Origin: Mermis nigrescens
Taxonomy: Eukaryota; Nematoda; Enoplea; Mermithida; Mermithidae
Direction of reading: 5' to 3'
Length of the DNA: 64,000 bases
Assembly: GCA_036768485.1 (NCBI GenBank)
Contig: JAVLUZ010000345.1
Coordinates: 367,785 to 431,784, forward strand
The notes below the pieces were generated by a model. That model had not been told where the DNA came from. It did not search any database and saw nothing but the letters and a program-made list of their open reading frames with translations. This document shows positions 35,028 to 45,549 of this stretch, piece by piece (within the stretch, counting starts at the first letter, position 1; each line of letters begins with the position of its first letter). The translations under genes and the position numbers were made by a program.

Positions 35028-35656
35028 TTCGTACTTTTCAATTGGCTATTTTAGAATGAAGAGGTAAGGTACCTATGTACAATGTACATATAAACCGTTC
35101 CGTCTTTTTGATGAATTTTAGGCTCATCAGATCGGTGGAGACACCTAATTTCTAAATGTCTGAACTCCAATCCATGCGATAATCAGATTTGCAAAACACC
35201 ATTTGAATTAATGACCTTCAATCTTTTGAAAAATTTTGAATTTAACTTCATGCCAATCTGCATTAGATTAACTTCATCTTCCACTCCGTAATTTGGTTCC
35301 GCATATCATTTATTTTTTGTAGTTTAATTGATAAAATCTTGCGCATAGCGGACAATTTTAAAAGCGATAAAATCTATACAACAGCGGTTTAAACTAACGC
35401 GATAAAGCAGTTAATTAACACAATAACGCGTTGCACAATGTTTTTTTAAGCAAAACTTTGCTTACTTTAGCAGCATAGACATCTTGTGTTCGTGCTCAAA
35501 ATTAATTTCCATACGCAAGGCAGGACGTTAGACGCTGTTTTGTCACATTATTTTTTCAACGGAATGCCGTGACAAAACAGTATTAAGCCGGGCTGATATT
35601 TTGGACGAATTCCAAACACTACCTAATATCATGTAATCCAATATCTTGACCAATCT

Positions 35657-36524
35657 AAAGTCCGTTTCATTAGCTTTAAGGTTTCTGAAAAAAATTAATT
35701 TGCCTACAAAAGTGTTTTAAACTAATGCTGTAGTGATAATATTCTACAGAATGTCGAATTATGGTAAGACGTTAACTATAATCAAACCGCATTACTGTAT
35801 CGAAATTGTAAGTTCTTTTTTTAGCTTAATATATGCGGATAAAATTCAATAATTCACATAACTTTGTGCATAAATTCTGAGAATTTTCATCGGCAGTAAG
35901 CCGGAGGTTACAAATGCTATAATCGCAATCTGTCAGCTTATTGCCGCAGATGGTTTTAAAATTTATGACCGAAGTTGTGTGAAACAGACCATAAGTATCA
36001 CATTAGACTAGGCACGTAGATAGATATGTGCACGAAAAAAGACAATAGTTATTTAAAGAATCGACTGCCGCGCTTTGTTAGATGCGCAAATGTTAAGCAA
36101 AACTCACTAAACATCGACAAGAAAGTTTAAGGCAAATAACCGCTGTAAGAACATAATTGAAGAAGCCATTTGTGCAGTGAAATACTAGTACAGTAATAAG
36201 AACTTAGCGGAAAGAGGCCGTTTGGAATGGAACAGAATATAGTTTAAAAAATCAACTTATAAAAAAGTCATTGCAACCCGATTCACAAGTACCTACCTAT
36301 CCTTAGTCCGTTTCATTTAAGTATGAGGTTTTGTTAAAGTTTAAAACGACTGCAAAAGTGCTTTTAACTAAAATGGTAAATATGATATTCTACAGTACAT
36401 CGAGTGTGGAGACGTATGCCATTGCTGAGCCGCATTAGTGCATCAGAATTTCAAATAGCTATTGTAGCCTGATTCTTGCGAAAAAATTTAAAAAGAAAAG
36501 CGCAAAGTTAACTGAAACAGACTA
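35657..36524. repeat. Two copies of an AGTCYGTTTCATT-ended MITE
   Basis: Copies at about 35657-35993 and 36304-36524. Both start AGTCCGTTTCATT, share CTACAAAAGTG/CTGCAAAAGTG, ATATTCTACAG and a CCGCATTA segment, and end in TGAAACAGAC. A third, longer copy is at about 43890-44712. Confidence 0.55.
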
Positions 36525-36959
36525 AAGTAGAAAAACGGAGCTTGTAGAGAAGTTGTTTGGAATTTGAATTGTTTTGAATTGATTTTGAATTGTTTTGAAG
36601 TTAATTTGAATTGTTTGGAATGGAACAGACTGCAGTAAAAACTTTAACTCGTTAAAAAGTCATTGCAACGCTAAGTCGTTGGTGCAACTGGGCCAACGGT
36701 AGGTTTGCACCTACACAAAAAATAATTTATGATTGCATGCTATTGTAACCAAATTGAGGAGTTCGATAAGCTATCTATAGTCACTTTTACAAAGCTTACC
36801 AATATGTCCTGTAATTACCTACATGAATATTTCGCTTTTTGTGTGTACGAATGTGGGCACGTTGCAAACCTTTATCTTTTGACCACTCGAAGTAATGCTA
36901 AACTGTCTGGAAAAACAGTTTACATTAGATATGCGTAATAATTCATTATCCTCTGGCTT

Positions 36960-37135
36960 ATCTATCGGGTGGTTGATTCGTGCCGACTGGGCGTTCACTC
37001 AGCAAGATATTTGATCATCCTTCAAGGCAGAGCGGTTGTAGTAGCCACTGACCGAAGTGTAACCGACGAGGGGTCCGTTGATTGCGTGCTCGGCTGCACA
37101 GTATATCCTATGTTTTCTCGATGAACTTTATGACT
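36960..37135 (-). other. Exon-like patch, gene unknown
   Basis: Locally GC-rich. After acceptor ACTGTGCAG one frame reads EHAINGPLVGYTSVSGYYN then RSALKDDQISC and a stop. A second frame, after CTACAG, reads VQPSTQSTDPSSVTLRS. One is probably coding. It could be an upstream exon of the receptor gene or a terminal exon of another; no family recognised. Confidence 0.3.
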
Positions 37136-37639
37136 GTTGTCTATCTGTAGAACATAAAAAATTGCAAGCAGCACGCATTATTGGTTTCTACAAAAGCTGG
37201 TCGATCAGCTCAGCTAGGCTTGTTTATTATAAATTTATTACGTAAACGAGAAATTGCTTACCTACCGAAGGCCTTCTTTTCAATTAAAAATTTCAGATAT
37301 CGCATTTCTTTTTGGTTTTGAGGGTTTTGTTTACTGTTGTATAAGCGCATGGTTCGTTATACTAACGCTAATCAATCTGTAAGCGCCATAACTATCGAAT
37401 TCAACAAGCATTTGACAACAGTGGGGGACCTAAGATTTCCTGACGGGGAGGGATGGTAGTCTAAATTGTGCACACCATAAAGACGAATGTAGTTCGAGAA
37501 ATCCGTTCAATATGCGTAAATTTTTCGATAATCATTTCATGGGTCAAAAAAATTATGAAATTTTTCTGAAAGAAATTGCGGCAAGAACTTCGCACAAACC
37601 GCCAATAAAAGAAGGCCGCCAAAATGAAGCACTTCCGTC

Positions 37640-37888
37640 CTGACATGCACAGAGGGTTTGGGGGTTTAGACCCTTCCAGAATGGAAAAATGGAAAATTTT
37701 CTCGATAAAATAAGGCAAAATGAAGGCCAAAAACGGATGGAAGTCGAAAATTTTCTTCAAAAGTGCTTCAAATTGACTAGAAACTGTATAATAACGCAGT
37801 TTTAAAGCTAACTATTTTAGCGCTTACACCAGTTTTTGAGGTTATTTTGGCTCAAAAAAGGTCAGCTCCATGCTGTGCACCTATGCTC
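37640..37888 (-). mobile_element. R1-family element
   Basis: CCTGACATGCACAGAGGG start, CACCAGTTTTTGAGG inside, CTCCATGCTGTGCACCTATG end. Ends 69 bp before the Merlin-like element. Confidence 0.62.
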
Positions 37889-38187
37889 CTGTCTATGCTA
37901 TAGATAACAAAATGCATGCGAGCGCATGAAAATATAAGATTTTTGCTACCCTTTTAGGCAAACTTATAGTATCGGGGACCGGCCGCACAGTCCGTTTTTG
38001 GGGCGGAGCTTCGTTACAAAAGGGAAGCCATGATTGGTTAGACAAATAAGTGGTCTACCGCGTCGGCAAAGTAAACAAACGCAGGGCATTAATAATTCAC
38101 GACCGGTAAAACAATAGCTACTGTTAATATGGATAAATAAATATGGGTTAATAACAATATGTAATGTAGCTACAGGAAAAATCTAAT

Positions 38188-38460
38188 TTGTGTTGCGCTC
38201 TCGGTCGACTTAGTGTCAGAATGAATCTATTTGAGCTTAATGTAATTTGTAAGGACAATTTAATCGTTATTCAGTACTTTCAAAGCCAAAAAAGCCTTCG
38301 CAGTAGTGTCGATTGCATTCCATGCAACGGAACTTATAGTCTGATCAAAGAATCGGCAAAATTGAGTGAATATGTCTAGAGATGTCCTAATTTGAGAAAC
38401 ATTGGATAGCCAAGCAACGATCCTGGCTTTTCGCTTTATCTCGACAATTTAAAGTGTGGA
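38188..38460 (+). pseudogene. Decayed Merlin/ISXO2-like transposase N-terminus
   Basis: Contains LIVIQYFQSQKSL, then VDCIPCNGTYSLI and SEYV-stop-RCPN, then in another frame AKQRSWLF. This recalls the Merlin/ISXO2 N-terminus, where CxxC and a WRC segment form a zinc ribbon before an S-x-R-x-G-S-x-F motif. A stop and a frameshift interrupt it, and no DDE-type catalytic region was found. Weak similarity judged by eye. Confidence 0.35.
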
Positions 38461-38641
38461 AATAAGAAGAACGTTTTGAAAAGTATCAATGATGTTCCTG
38501 ATCCTGAATCAGTACAATCAAATGAAAATTGTTTATCCCATTGCTTTTAAAATACATGCAGTAACGAACGACATACTTAATATATAGTTTTGACAACCCA
38601 TATTAAAGGGTCGCTTGATTGACCTAAAGTCGGCTAAATAG

Positions 38642-39631
38642 TTCTCTGATTCAATTGCTGCGATTGTATTTACTATATTATATATATATTCAATTCACGC
38701 CATTTTCAACTTCCATTATGGGATCAAAAAACACAATCGCCAGTCGAAATCTCCACCTCGTGTAGCGATTAAGAACAAGCCGTCGAAATCATCTACATCC
38801 ACGCCAATAAATCCTTCGCTTAACTTTGATTCTAGCATTTGTCCATGTATTCTCTGCTCAAAGGATGTTACGGATGACGATTCCTCGGCTATCCAATGTC
38901 ATCTTTGTTCAAATTGGGCCCATGGCGAGTGTTTAAAAGTCCCTATCGCGGTTATTAATTATTTCAATAGCCAGCCTTATTCTGACGCTCGCCACTCCTT
39001 TCCATTCATATGTCCTAATTGCAAGCCTAATTTCGACGAATTAGCTACTTTACCGAAGAAGTTTATGGAACTTAATGACCGTGTTGTTCATCTAGAAAAT
39101 CATTTTTCTAGACTGCCTACTGATTTTACGCATGCCCAACCCGATTTATCTACCTTGATCAAAGATACAATCGAACGCGAATCGAAAAAGCACAATGCGG
39201 TTCTTTTCAACCTACCCGAATCGACCGATGATCTTGATCAAGTTAAATCGTTGATTGGAAATTACTCCGAAACTCCGGACCTGAAACCTGACGACGTTCA
39301 ACGCGTCTTCAGAGATGGGCCCAAGCACCCGAATAAGGTGCAGTTCGTTAAAGTCTGTTTATCGTCTACTCAGGCTCAACGTCAGTTCATTGCTCTGATT
39401 AACAAAACCGTCCGTCTCACTACTAAAGGTCCTTTGTCTCGACTTCGTAGCCGTCCCGATTTGTCGTTTCTGCAGCGTCAGCGACAACGCGCTCTATTGA
39501 CCGAGTTGCGTGAGCGTCAGGCATCTGGCGAATCTGATCTCTACATCGACTTCAGAGCTGACTGCATTAAGAAGAAAACCTATCAGGGAGTTAACGTATC
39601 ACATAGTGCTCGAACTATTGTTGCGCGCTAG
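38642..39631 (+). CDS. CR1/L2-like LINE ORF1 (PHD finger and RNA-binding region)
   Basis: Open from the stop at 38639 to TAG at 39629. No in-frame ATG until 39065, which would cut off the finger; an ATG at 38719 is one base out of frame, just before an A-run at 38725-38730, so the start is probably lost to a one-base length change. Domains: basic Ser/Thr-rich leader, PHD-type finger (CILC, CHLC, HGEC, CPNC), a short coiled-coil-like stretch (LNDRVVHLENHF), then the ORF1 core KHNAVLFNLPES with DVQRVFRDGP and an RSRPDLSFLQRQRQRALL C-terminal region. ORF1 proteins coat LINE RNA and act as nucleic-acid chaperones. ORF2 continues in the same frame after the TAG. Confidence 0.72.
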   Translation, partial: FSDSIAAIVFTILYIYSIHAIFNFHYGIKKHNRQSKSPPRVAIKNKPSKSSTSTPINPSLNFDSSICPCILCSKDVTDDDSSAIQCHLCSNWAHGECLKVPIAVINYFNSQPYSDARHSFPFICPNCKPNFDELATLPKKFMELNDRVVHLENHFSRLPTDFTHAQPDLSTLIKDTIERESKKHNAVLFNLPESTDDLDQVKSLIGNYSETPDLKPDDVQRVFRDGPKHPNKVQFVKVCLSSTQAQRQFIALINKTVRLTTKGPLSRLRSRPDLSFLQRQRQRALLTELRERQASGESDLYIDFRADCIKKKTYQGVNVSHSARTIVAR

Positions 39632-42421
39632 GGATTTTCGCCCCAAAAAATTGACTCGTTTCAATGTTTTTTCACTAATTCTCGTAGTCTGGTAAACAAA
39701 TTAGGTGATCTACACTTTATGTTAATTGAAGAAAAATTTGAAATCATATTTTTTTGTGAAACTTGGCTCCACGAAGGTATAACTAATGGTCTTTTATGCC
39801 CTCTAAATAATTATCAAATTTTTCGCTCTGATCGTGTTAATTCCAGAGGTGGTGGTGTTGCTTTATTCATTAAAAATGCATATAATGCTATATCTATAAA
39901 GCCCCCTGATGCTCTAGTTGTCCCTGAACTGCTTCTGATTGATATTATTGATGGTTTTAACAAAATTCGTTTCGTTCTTCTATATCGCTCTCCTAAATAT
40001 GACTTTGCTTATGCTGAAAAACTTTGTAAATGCTTGGAATGGGCAATAATGGTTCCTTATTCTGTTGTTATTTTAGGTGATTTCAACCTACCTAAAATTA
40101 ATTGGATAAACAACACGTTCCCTGCTGATCCCCTAAATACCTTGTTTTTCGATACTCTATCTAAAACAGGACTAAACCAATTAGTAAGCCAAAGTACACA
40201 CGAGAATAATATAATCGACCTTGTTTTTGGGACAAATCTTGTACACAATGTTACTGTTTTACCGTCATTTTCTAACAGCGATCATAACTGTATAACTTTT
40301 CATTGTTCTCTCAAGCTCAAAGATAAATACAATTTGGCTCAACTTAACTTTAGAAAAGCAAATTATACCGAAATCGCTAATAGACTTAATTGTATATCTT
40401 GGCCTGATGCCTTTTCTCAATGCACTAATGTTAATGAAATGTATGAATTATTTTTAACGATATTAAACTCATTGATCGACTCTTTCGTTCCTAGGACATA
40501 TCGAAAATCAAAAAACCACCGTAATTATCCCCAAAATTTGCGAAAATTATTTTCAAAAAAACTTAAATTGTGGAAAAGATATAAGAATATTCGCTCCACA
40601 ACTAATAAAGTCCTATATAAAAACCATTGTAATATTTTGAAATCCGAAATTTCAAACTTTTTTGCTACCCAAGAAAAGAATATTCTGAAAGATAAAAGCT
40701 TAAAATCGTTTTACAATTTTGTTAACCAAAGACTAGATAATCGTAACCCTATACCCCCAATCAACCATAATCTAAAAATCATACATGATCCTAAATTAAA
40801 ATCTGATCTCTTTAATCAGTATTTTGTTTCAAATTTTTCTAAAGATAATAATTCTTTACCCTTCTTCCAGGAGCGTTCCGATCGCGTGTTGCACAACGTT
40901 AATTTCGACCCATTTGTTATTATGGACGTACTACGAAAAGTGAAAGGATCGCTTTCAACCGGTCCAGATGGCATTCCAATGCTATTTTTGAAAAAATTAA
41001 TGACTCAAGTAGCTGAACCTTTAAGTACTATCTTTAATGTTTCTTTTGCTTCTGGACAGGTCCCAAATCTATGGAAATTAGTTAACGTTATTCCTATTTA
41101 TAAAAAGAACGATTCGGCACTAATTTCTAACTACAGACCTATCTCCATTTGTTGTTCTGCTAGTAAAATTATGGAAAATATTATCAACTCTAAAATCTCA
41201 AAATTTTTGACTGAAAATAGTCTTTTACACCCAAATCAATTTGGTTTTCAAAAATTTAAATCTTGTGAATTGCAACTTCTGAAATGTAAATCAGATTGGG
41301 TCGATTCTTTGAGCAATAAAATTCCATTAGACATTATTTATATTGATTTTTCTAAAGCTTTTGACCAGGTATCCCATATCAAACTTTTACATAAACTTTC
41401 TAATTTTGGATTAAGAGGTAACCTTCTTGTATGGTTGAATGTTTTCCTTCGCGATCGATTCCAACGCGTTTGTATAGGAAATTTATTTTCTGAGTATTTA
41501 CCCGTTACTAGTGGTGTGCCGCAAGGTAGCCCTTTAAGTCCGACTTTATTTTTGATGTTTATTGACGATATATGTGATTTTGCCGTGAATATCAATTTGT
41601 ATTTGTTTGCAGACGATGTTAAGGTTTTTGGCCCTTCATCACACCACATTTCTCTTCAATCTTGCTTAGATAAAATTTCAAGCTGGTCTAAATTATGGCA
41701 ACTTCCGATTTCTTCTGAAAAAAGCTGTGTTCTTCATTTGGGAAAAAACAACCCTAAAATAAATTATTGCCTCTGCAACCTAAATATCCCTGATAATTTC
41801 GAATATATTCGCGATCTTGGTGTTCTAGTTTCTAAAAACCTTAGTTTTAAGGACCACTATAATCACATCATTAAAAAAGCTTATTCTCGGTCTTTTCTTA
41901 TTTACAAATCTTTTTTCTCGCGTGACAGAGAAAATTTAATTCGCGCGTTTGTTACCTATGTACGTCCAATCTTGGAATATGCATGCTCAGTCTGGAACCC
42001 CTACTATATCACTGATATTGATCGAATCGAAAATGTTCAACGCAGGTTTACTAAACGCATATTTGGTTATCGCAGTGCTTTATCTTATAACGATCGTTTG
42101 AAAGAATTGAATCTCTGTCATCTTGAGCTACGCCGATTACACCTATGCTTATGTAAAATGTTTTCAATCGTTCGAGGTTTTTCGTGTTATAAATTCGATG
42201 ACTTTTTTATCGCTAATACCACTATTACACGTGCTTTCAATTCGTATAAACTAGTTATACCTACTGCCCGTTCAAATTTGCATAAAAGTAATTTTTCTCA
42301 TAGATACATTAACATTTGGAATAGTTTACCGGACACTGTCGTTTCATCTCCTAATATTGAAGTTTTCAAAACGAGATTAGCCAACATTAATTTAAATTCA
42401 TTTTTGAAGGGGCATACTTAA
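39632..42421 (+). CDS. CR1/L2-like LINE ORF2: APE endonuclease and reverse transcriptase
   Basis: Intact from the codon after ORF1's TAG to TAA at 42419. The first ATG is 39719, but conserved endonuclease sequence (FQCFFTNSRSLVNKLGDLHF) lies upstream of it in the same frame, so translation probably enters by stop readthrough or reinitiation. Endonuclease motifs: CETWL, RSPKYDF, GDFNLPKINW, SDHNCITFHC. Reverse transcriptase: NYRPISICCSASKIMENII, YIDFSKAFDQVSH, GVPQGSPLSP, LFADDVKVF. C-terminal region HNxx/ENVQRRFTKRIFGYR and SFSHRYINIWNSLPD is typical of CR1/L2/Rex-type LINEs. About 900 residues from the ATG. Probable 3' end CTTCATTCATTCA near 42533. Confidence 0.87.
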   Translation, partial: GFSPQKIDSFQCFFTNSRSLVNKLGDLHFMLIEEKFEIIFFCETWLHEGITNGLLCPLNNYQIFRSDRVNSRGGGVALFIKNAYNAISIKPPDALVVPELLLIDIIDGFNKIRFVLLYRSPKYDFAYAEKLCKCLEWAIMVPYSVVILGDFNLPKINWINNTFPADPLNTLFFDTLSKTGLNQLVSQSTHENNIIDLVFGTNLVHNVTVLPSFSNSDHNCITFHCSLKLKDKYNLAQLNFRKANYTEIANRLNCISWPDAFSQCTNVNEMYELFLTILNSLIDSFVPRTYRKSKNHRNYPQNLRKLFSKKLKLWKRYKNIRSTTNKVLYKNHCNILKSEISNFFATQEKNILKDKSLKSFYNFVNQRLDNRNPIPPINHNLKIIHDPKLKSDLFNQYFVSNFSKDNNSLPFFQERSDRVLHNVNFDPFVIMDVLRKVKGSLSTGPDGIPMLFLKKLMTQVAEPLSTIFNVSFASGQVPNLWKLVNVIPIYKKNDSALISNYRPISICCSASKIMENIINSKISKFLTENSLLHPNQFGFQKFKSCELQLLKCKSDWVDSLSNKIPLDIIYIDFSKAFDQVSHIKLLHKLSNFGLRGNLLVWLNVFLRDRFQRVCIGNLFSEYLPVTSGVPQGSPLSPTLFLMFIDDICDFAVNINLYLFADDVKVFGPSSHHISLQSCLDKISSWSKLWQLPISSEKSCVLHLGKNNPKINYCLCNLNIPDNFEYIRDLGVLVSKNLSFKDHYNHIIKKAYSRSFLIYKSFFSRDRENLIRAFVTYVRPILEYACSVWNPYYITDIDRIENVQRRFTKRIFGYRSALSYNDRLKELNLCHLELRRLHLCLCKMFSIVRGFSCYKFDDFFIANTTITRAFNSYKLVIPTARSNLHKSNFSHRYINIWNSLPDTVVSSPNIEVFKTRLANINLNSFLKGHT

Positions 42422-42692
42422 TTCGTCATGATTATCGTGACCGTATGTCCTTTTGTCATTCCTTTTTATTCGTCGCATTTACTTGTACTCATTATTTAGT
42501 ATTCACTTGACAATAAATCTTCATTCATTCAAGTGCAAATCGAAACAGTCGATTCTCTTACTTTTCACTCTAACGATAGACAGTAGACCATTTATTTGTC
42601 TGACCAATCATAGCCTACCTTCATTACCGAAGCTCCGCCCCCGAAAACAACCGTGCGGCCGGTCCCCGATACTATAAGTTTGCCCCCTTTTA

Positions 42693-43044
42693 GTCTTATT
42701 TACAAAGTTTCAATAACGTTTCTTGGAACGATAAAATGTTTGTTGTGCGAAAAAAACTAGGTAATCTTCTGACGTAAAAATAATGTTTTTAGAGTGCCAC
42801 GAAAGTCCGAAATGGCACACTTTTGGGAAAATAAGACAGCTAGAATAATAAGAAAATACACATTCATTCTTTAGCACGCCAACTATTATGGTCAGCATAT
42901 TAGTTTAACTGAAAACCCACAAGCTCCAGTGCATCATTGATTGATTTATGTTCATCATCCCTACTTACATGTGATAAAAGCGGAAAGAACGCATTCGAAT
43001 CGGATGCAATGTAAAAAATTTAAAAACTGAACGTTTTTTCCCAG
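42693..43044. other. Spacer upstream of the small gene, probably intron
   Basis: Ends in the polypyrimidine tract and acceptor GTTTTTTCCCAG at 43033-43044. Any 5' exon of the gene was not identified. Confidence 0.4.
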
Positions 43045-43058
43045 ATCAGAAATCTACA

Positions 43059-43250
43059 ATGCTGCAGTACATAATTATTGGGTATGTTCTCTGGCGCATC
43101 TATAAGTTGTCTGGACAACCCGACGTGGAGCCTAAAATAAGGTTCAATCGTGATGGAACGTCCGTCATCACTGAGCCAATGGCTGCTGCTCCTGCGCCAC
43201 CAGCCGCGCCTGTGATACCGGCTGCTCCTTTGGCACCGGCGACCCTGTAG
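43059..43250 (+). CDS. Small membrane-anchored protein, 63 aa, unknown function
   Basis: Complete ORF in a probable last exon starting at 43045. Residues 1-16 form a hydrophobic helix (MLQYIIIGYVLWRIYKL), then a charged stretch (PDVEPKIRFNRDGTSV) and an Ala/Pro-rich tail (AAAPAPPAAPVIPAAPLAP). Codon usage is clearly GC-richer than surrounding DNA, a coding sign here. AATAAA follows at 43422-43427. Looks like a single-pass small protein; no family recognised. Confidence 0.6.
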   Translation: MLQYIIIGYVLWRIYKLSGQPDVEPKIRFNRDGTSVITEPMAAAPAPPAAPVIPAAPLAPATL

Positions 43251-43421
43251 CTCAACTCCCGCGAATCCAGTGGCACCTCGAACAAGATTGCATCAGAAAA
43301 GATCTTATTCACAATCGAAAAGTGATACTTATCTAATTTCTACTAAAGCTCTACCGCTGTTAAGTACATAGTTACCTACTAATAACAAAGAGTAAATGTT
43401 GTTTATATATGATGTTTCAAT

Positions 43422-43427
43422 AATAAA
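43422..43427 (+). promoter_or_regulatory. Polyadenylation signal AATAAA
   Basis: About 170 bases after the stop codon of the 63-residue ORF, at the end of an AT-rich 3' UTR. Confidence 0.5.
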
Positions 43428-43889
43428 AGTTTTCAATAACAACCTCCCATGTGTCTATAAGTTTAAGCCTCTAAGGAGAAAATTAATTATGTACAACTGA
43501 ACATAAGTTATTCAGGTAAATATTTACATAAGTATATTAATTTAAGCACTTAATTAAAGTTGGATAAAGGCTGGTTCTCAGTGCCAAAATGCGGTGGAAC
43601 GTCACAATAATAGCTGTTTTGATCTTCGTTGAATTTATTGATATTAAAGGCTTTTGCATAAACAAAGGGGCTAAAAACATGAATAATGCGATACCTTCGA
43701 CAGTGTTTCGCGAAAGCTTGCGTATTTTCACTTAACGATTTTCAGCTCTTGTAAACCAAACGCTACAACGGCAGTTGAATAGGTCTGTATGTATTTGCCA
43801 TGTGTTACCAGTTGATAACAACCATTCTTTAAAAACGGCAATTACTTTGATTTTTTTCTATAAAAAAATTCATAACAGGAATAGCTGTA

Positions 43890-44712
43890 GTCTGTTTCAT
43901 TTATTTATTCGAGAGCTTTTCCAGTAAATTTTTTAAAGCTACAGTATGCCTTAATAGGTGATTTACTATAACTCAATAGAAAAGTTGAGTGGGAGCGAGC
44001 GGCTGTCAGTTTTTCATTTGTTAGGCTCTAAACTTTCCATATAAACAAAATGTAGGCATATAAACAGTGCTGGGACATACTGTAATAAGATTTCAATAAG
44101 ATACTTGTCTGGTAAAATAGAATTAAGTATAACCGACTGATCATGAAGAAATAGTTTTGAAAAATGAGCTTGCTAAGCGAGAGTTGTAAACTAAGAGGAA
44201 CTAAAAGTTTAAACCTACCATTAAATTATAAAGATAATAATAAAAGATTTAAAGCTTTAAGAAAAAGAAAAATGTGGTAAATTAGAACAAATTTAAAGGA
44301 TATGATGAAACATTATTGTTGAGAATAGGACGATCACGTGCTATGTATAATGACTCCTCGATTAAAAGATCAAAAGCAAATGTTCTACGTAAAAATCTCG
44401 CGGCAGGAATCGAACCCAGGTTGCTTCGACGACAATCACACGTTCTACCACTAAGCTAAGCGGAAGTTTGCGGCGGAGTTTAAAATGATAGTCTATTGTG
44501 TTTAACGGTCAATTTATGACAAGCCGAATGCGCAACTTGCATCCGCAAGTTGCATGATCTGCTGGAAGACGCGAATAAATTATGCCTCAAAAAATTTTAT
44601 TGATACACAGCGACCTCTAAACGATCTACAGTAAGTAGGAAAGATAGCGTTACTAAAGCCTCGGAAAAGATTTACTGAAAAGCTCTCAGATTAATGAAAC
44701 AGACTATAATTG
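43890..44712. mobile_element. AGTCTGTTTCATT-ended element carrying a tRNA-like segment
   Basis: Starts AGTCTGTTTCATT and ends AATGAAACAGACT: the same terminal motif as the 35.7-36.5 kb copies, here enclosing a tRNA-like sequence. No 8-bp duplication resolved. Confidence 0.4.
44398..44466 (-). tRNA. tRNA-like sequence, probably pseudogene or SINE head
   Basis: On the minus strand a box A-like TTAGCTTAGTGGTAGA is followed about 30 bases later by box B GGTTCGATTCC. Acceptor, D and anticodon stems do not pair well and no CCA-adjacent stem closes cleanly. Better read as a tRNA-derived pol III promoter remnant than a working tRNA. Confidence 0.35.
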
Positions 44713-45222
44713 CACCGCGTTCAACTAATCACTCGAAAAAGAAGTTACTAAGGTTTGAGTATTATAAGGAACAGTACTATTTACTGTAATGCACGATCAC
44801 ACTCTCATTACCACTCTCCATCCAGTCTTCAATCACCTCGCTCGTCCTTACACCCTCTCTCCGACAGTCAAGTCGAGGATTAGCAGCTCAGATGAAGTCC
44901 TGCCTAGCGAAATTATACAGCTAGGTTTTATGAATCAATTAGATCTAGAAAATAAAGTGTCTAGAAAATAACTTGGGGTAAATCAGATTCAAACCCTTAG
45001 GTATTCAGGATTTTTTGGGATGGAAGGATGGACATTCGAAAACGATCAAAAGTAAAACAAAAGTTGAAAGGATTTATATCAGGGACAATCGTTACGTTTT
45101 CATGCCACTTGAAAATGTAACTCTATGTTAATGATCGTCAGGTTTTTCGATTTTTAAGCCAAACATTCATTCAGGTATGACCTACTAACATTGGATTCAT
45201 ATGATGAACGATAAGTAGGGTG

Positions 45223-45549
45223 CAAGCTCGTATCCAGGGTTTGGGGGCACGTGCCCCCCGAAATGAAATATGAGAATGATTTTCCCTTTACTCCCCCTTT
45301 GTTTTTTCAGTCAAGAATCACGAAAAATTTTCGGCGCTTCGCGCCAAATCTTAAAATTATAAATAGAGTCTATTTAGTCGTAAGCGCGCGGTTTAAATAT
45401 TCCATTTTTATGGCATTTTGGTGGCAAAATTTACAAAGTGTACAGCTTTAACGGTTGTAAAACGTCTTTTTTAATTAATCCTTTGGCCCCCCTTATGTTT
45501 TGAAAAAATTTCGTTCGTGCCCCCAAACAAAATCCTGGAGACGAGCTTG
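45223..45549. mobile_element. hAT-type MITE, 327 bp, with exact 8-bp duplication
   Basis: Ends CAAGCTCGTATCCAGG and CCTGGAGACGAGCTTG; GTAGGGTG at 45215-45222 and 45550-45557. Contains hairpin GGCGCTTCGCGCC at 45333-45345. Confidence 0.82.

Larger units (their letters stand above)
37957..42684. mobile_element. Merlin-like DNA transposon enclosing a LINE
   Basis: TIR starts GGCAAACTTATAGTATCGGG; the first 32 bases are identical at both ends, and similarity of about 80% runs to about 100 bp. CCCTTTTA is duplicated exactly at 37949-37956 and 42685-42692. GG termini and an 8-bp duplication fit Merlin, as does a decayed zinc-finger transposase fragment at 38.2-38.46 kb. Most of the interior is a CR1/L2-like LINE, presumably a nested insertion. 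Both TIRs also contain GGGGCGGAGC and ATTGGT, GC-box and CCAAT-box look-alikes. Confidence 0.7.

Noticed and set aside
44789..44971. 60-codon plus-strand ORF (PYTLSPTVKSRISSSDEVLP)
   Set aside because: Somewhat protein-like but without clear splice borders, polyadenylation signal or recognisable motif; too weak to annotate.
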